Below are positions 61,868 through 64,000 of a stretch of DNA of 64,000 nt, one piece after another. The position numbers and the translations under genes were made by a program. Where the stretch lies: assembly GCF_025574485.1 (NCBI RefSeq), contig NZ_JAOBPO010000007.1, forward strand, positions 45,357 through 109,356. Reading direction: 5' to 3'. Numbering within the stretch: the stretch's first letter is position 1; each line of letters starts with the position of its first letter. The notes under the pieces are model-generated. The model saw nothing but the letters and a program-made list of their open reading frames with translations. It was not told the origin of the DNA and made no database searches. Source of the DNA: Kordiimonas aquimaris. Lineage in GTDB: Bacteria; Pseudomonadota; Alphaproteobacteria; Sphingomonadales; Kordiimonadaceae.

Positions 61868-62722
61868 CTATGTTGTTTTTCTGCGGTTCATGAATGCTAA
61901 CCGTTCAAATAAGTGAACATCTTGTTCGTTTTTCAAAAGAGCGCCATGGAGAGGCGGTATGAGACTCGAAGGATCTTTTGATTTTAAAACTTCTTCAGGT
62001 AGTTCTTCAGCCATAAGTAGTTTTAGCCAATCAAGTAATTCGCTAGTTGATGGTTTTTTCTTAAGGCCTGGTACTTCGCGAATTTCGAAGAATATGTTAA
62101 GCGCTTCTTTAACCAAATTTTTATCGATATCAGGAAAATGAACATCGATAATATGCTTCATTGTTTCGGGTTCAGGAAACTTAATGAAGTGGAAGAAACA
62201 TCGACGCAAGAAAGCATCTGGAAGCTCTTTTTCGTTGTTTGATGTAATAATGACGATTGGACGGTTAACGGCTTTAATCGTTTCACCGGTTTCATAAACA
62301 TGAAATTCCATGCGGTCCAATTCAAGTAGCAGATCATTTGGGAATTCAATATCGGCTTTGTCTATTTCGTCGATCAATAGCACTGGCGTTTTATCACTTG
62401 TGAAGGCATCCCACAGTTTACCGCGTTTGATGTAATTCCTAATGTCTTTTACTTTTTCATCGCCTAGCTGACTATCCCTAAGGCGAGAAACGGCGTCATA
62501 TTCATAGAGACCTTGCTGCGCTTTTGTTGTGGACTTAATGTGCCACTCGATAAGCTCTACGCCGAAAGAGTTAGCCACTTCTTGCGCAAGAACGGTTTTT
62601 CCTGTTCCAGGCTCACCTTTAATGAGAAGAGGGCGGCGCAGAGTAGCTGCTGCGTTTACTGCCACTTTAAGGTCATCTGTTGCTACGTAATTATCAGTAC
62701 CCGCAAATTTCATGGGGACCAT
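61868..62722 (-). CDS. MoxR-type AAA+ ATPase
   Basis: A 284-residue AAA+ ATPase of the MoxR/CoxD group. Walker A GEPGTGKTVLAQEVA lies near residue 37, Walker B LLIDEIDKADIEFPND near residue 115 and sensor 1 IITSNNEKELPDAFLRRC near residue 153. It pairs with the VWA protein to form a chaperone-like loading system. Complete. Confidence 0.94.
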   Translation of the reverse strand: MVPMKFAGTDNYVATDDLKVAVNAAATLRRPLLIKGEPGTGKTVLAQEVANSFGVELIEWHIKSTTKAQQGLYEYDAVSRLRDSQLGDEKVKDIRNYIKRGKLWDAFTSDKTPVLLIDEIDKADIEFPNDLLLELDRMEFHVYETGETIKAVNRPIVIITSNNEKELPDAFLRRCFFHFIKFPEPETMKHIIDVHFPDIDKNLVKEALNIFFEIREVPGLKKKPSTSELLDWLKLLMAEELPEEVLKSKDPSSLIPPLHGALLKNEQDVHLFERLAFMNRRKTT

Positions 62723-62818
62723 CTCCTGAAGTCAAAAAATATATAGGCAAGACGTAGCGCAAGACAGTTGATTGTCCACACATTTTTTAAAACAATTATA
62801 TGCTTTTACTACAAACAG

Positions 62819-62838
62819 AAAAAGCCCGCTGCGCTCTT
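62819..62838 (-). terminator. Possible terminator of the flaG transcript
   Basis: On the minus strand AAGAGC and GCTTTT pair (one G-U) around a 7-base loop, followed by further T/C. It lies about 77 bases past the flaG stop. Confidence 0.35.
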
Positions 62839-62914
62839 GTGTAGGAGACATAGCAAGGTCAGTAAAATCATCTTGAGTTAATTAGGCCTCAAGTAATTTA
62901 GCAATTACAGTCGT

Positions 62915-63328
62915 CTATACTTCATCGTCTACTAATAGCCCTTCAACATTCCTGAATGATGCTAAAAATTCAAAAATGCTTTCAGGCGGAAATTGACGAA
63001 CAACTTCACCAGATTCATTATCAACATTTGAGTATATGAAGCGCCCGGTTTCCTCATCCTTTTCAATGCGCAAGCGCGTATTTGGCGTTTGCTCAATTTC
63101 AGGGATTAATTCTTCCAACGCTTCAGCAGCTCTAACCAATGGGTCACCTTCTGTTAACCTTAAGAAGGTACCATTAGTTTCTTCTGGTGGTTCGAAAGAA
63201 GCTTGCCTTGTCTGTGGTGCAGTCAAAGTTCCAGCATCGCCAGAATTGTTAGATTCTGAACGTTGCACAGAGGCGCTTCTTATAGGGACGACCTGTGTAT
63301 TGCTATTTGTGTTTCCAATTTCAGTCAT
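62915..63328 (-). CDS. flaG: FlaG family flagellar protein
   Basis: A 137-residue protein. The C-terminal half RLRIEKDEETGRFIYSNVDN, then SGEVVRQFPPESIFEFLA is the FlaG signature; the N-terminal half is Ser/Thr/Asn-rich and disordered. FlaG influences filament length in other bacteria and lies beside flagellin genes, as here. GGAGCGGAGC precedes the ATG. Confidence 0.9.
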   Translation of the reverse strand: MTEIGNTNSNTQVVPIRSASVQRSESNNSGDAGTLTAPQTRQASFEPPEETNGTFLRLTEGDPLVRAAEALEELIPEIEQTPNTRLRIEKDEETGRFIYSNVDNESGEVVRQFPPESIFEFLASFRNVEGLLVDDEV

Positions 63329-63433
63329 GCTCCGCTCCGGACGAAATTCGCCCTTTCAATCACATGTGCCAATTTTCTTTGTTACTATTGGCTGTTGCAA
63401 GATAAGCTCTGCAAACTCTTCATTTATTTAAAG

Positions 63434-63468
63434 CTGGGCGAGCTTGTTAATAAAGTAAGCTCGCCCAG
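63434..63468 (-). terminator. Terminator of the flagellin gene
   Basis: A perfect 12-bp stem (63434-63445 with 63457-63468) with an 11-base AT-rich loop, just past the flagellin stop on the minus strand. The minus-strand side continues CTTTAAATAAATG, moderately T-rich. Confidence 0.72.
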
Positions 63469-63475
63469 TTCTATT

Positions 63476-64000
63476 TTATCGGAAGAGTCCAAGAACTGCC
63501 GATGGTGCCTGGTTTGCAATCGACAAGGCTTGTAGGCCAAGCTGTTGTCGTACCTGCAACGACTGCAGATCTGCACTTGCTTGTGCAAGGTCGGCGTCTA
63601 CAAGGTTACCAATACCAACTTCGATTGAGTCAGACAGTTGCGTTACAAACGTTTGCTGTAGCTCAAGTCGGTTTGAACCTGAACCCAATGCAGACAGTGA
63701 GGTGTTAACGTTTGCAATTGACGCATCAATCGCCGTTACCGCTGCTGCAGCTTCTGTTTGTGTGTTAATGTCCTGAGTAGCAGTAATTGTTACGTTACCG
63801 CCACCAAGTGACAGATCTTGCGCACCGACTGTAATGGTGTTTGTACCACTATCATTGGTAATCGCTACAATCGCATCACCACCAGTGTTCACAACGTTAG
63901 TGCCGTTAAATTCGGCGTTCTGAACGATTGAAGTAATTTGATCACGCAGCTGCGTAAAATCATTGTTGAGTGCATTACGGCTGGCAGTATCAAGACCGGA
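63476..64000 (-). CDS. Flagellin, C-terminal part (cut by the window edge)
   Basis: The gene continues beyond position 64000; only its last 174 codons are seen. The end NLVDADLAQASADLQSLQVR followed by QQLGLQALSIANQAPSAVLG is the classic flagellin D0 helix, and ASRNALNNDFTQLRDQITSI and FNGTNV upstream are D1 segments. It is the filament subunit. The flaG gene follows after a strong terminator. The N-terminal part and true start are outside the window. Confidence 0.94.
   Translation of the reverse strand, partial: SGLDTASRNALNNDFTQLRDQITSIVQNAEFNGTNVVNTGGDAIVAITNDSGTNTITVGAQDLSLGGGNVTITATQDINTQTEAAAAVTAIDASIANVNTSLSALGSGSNRLELQQTFVTQLSDSIEVGIGNLVDADLAQASADLQSLQVRQQLGLQALSIANQAPSAVLGLFR

Noticed and set aside
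63360..63395. Sigma54 promoter before flaG (minus-strand TGGCAC and TTGAA)
   Set aside because: The -12 element reads TG instead of GC, and the strict 10-base spacing between GG and GC is not met.

Overview
The window is a contiguous piece of an alphaproteobacterial chromosome of moderate G+C. Three things point there: the conserved dgt-argS-SPOR-nagZ-scpAB-tatABC-serS-surE-nlpD-yajC-secDF gene order, DUF2336, DUF4170 and COX4_pro_2 type proteins, and an aminotransferase-hom-glpX-recJ block. A marine, flagellated, respiring heterotroph fits best (flagellin, aa3-oxidase subunit IV, TRAP uptake, Na+/alanine symport, PEP-CTERM proteins). The order (for example Kordiimonadales) cannot be fixed by reading alone.

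Layout. 0-5 kb: ilvD, a frameshifted YIP1-like membrane gene, a small exported protein, xthA and erpA. 5-22 kb: the housekeeping backbone for nucleotide pools, tRNA charging, cell-wall recycling, chromosome condensation, Tat and Sec export. 22-24 kb: two unrecognised envelope or coiled-coil proteins. 24-29 kb: amino-acid metabolism, glpX and recJ, then three identical tRNA-Glu genes in perfect 103-bp repeats. 29.6-36.1 kb: an accessory envelope region with a PrsT-like TPR lipoprotein, two paralogous PEP-CTERM proteins, a secreted EEP-fold hydrolase, a MipA-like outer-membrane protein and a DdpX/VanX-type dipeptidase. 36-43.6 kb: a polyamine/gamma-glutamyl cluster with two glutamine-synthetase-like ligases, PuuD, PuuB, an omega-aminotransferase and an unknown membrane protein. 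43.6-51 kb: small conserved proteins (including a 36-residue oxidase subunit), hspQ, an ACT regulator, mlaC, a cytochrome c, an AGCS symporter and a DUF2336 protein. 51-57 kb: a TRAP transporter downstream of a 927-residue TipN-like membrane coiled-coil protein. 57-59 kb: a winged-helix/HPt/receiver/HPt cluster whose receiver has Asn at the phosphoacceptor position. 59-64 kb: a Tat-exported PhoX-like protein, a MoxR/VWA pair, FlaG and the 3' part of a flagellin gene.

How they fit together. The left 30 kb is core metabolism and export in short co-directional operons with overlapping or abutting starts and stops. The PEP-CTERM proteins imply an exosortase elsewhere in the genome; none is in this window. 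The Puu-like cluster would turn putrescine-type amines into gamma-glutamyl intermediates, oxidise them and release GABA-like products, with the aminotransferase handling an omega-amino acid. The best candidates for undescribed biology are the degenerate-receiver HPt cluster, the unknown membrane protein fused by overlap to puuD, the PEP-CTERM pair, the TipN-like protein and a structured leader before the alanine symporter. All functions are read from sequence motifs; no database search was run.
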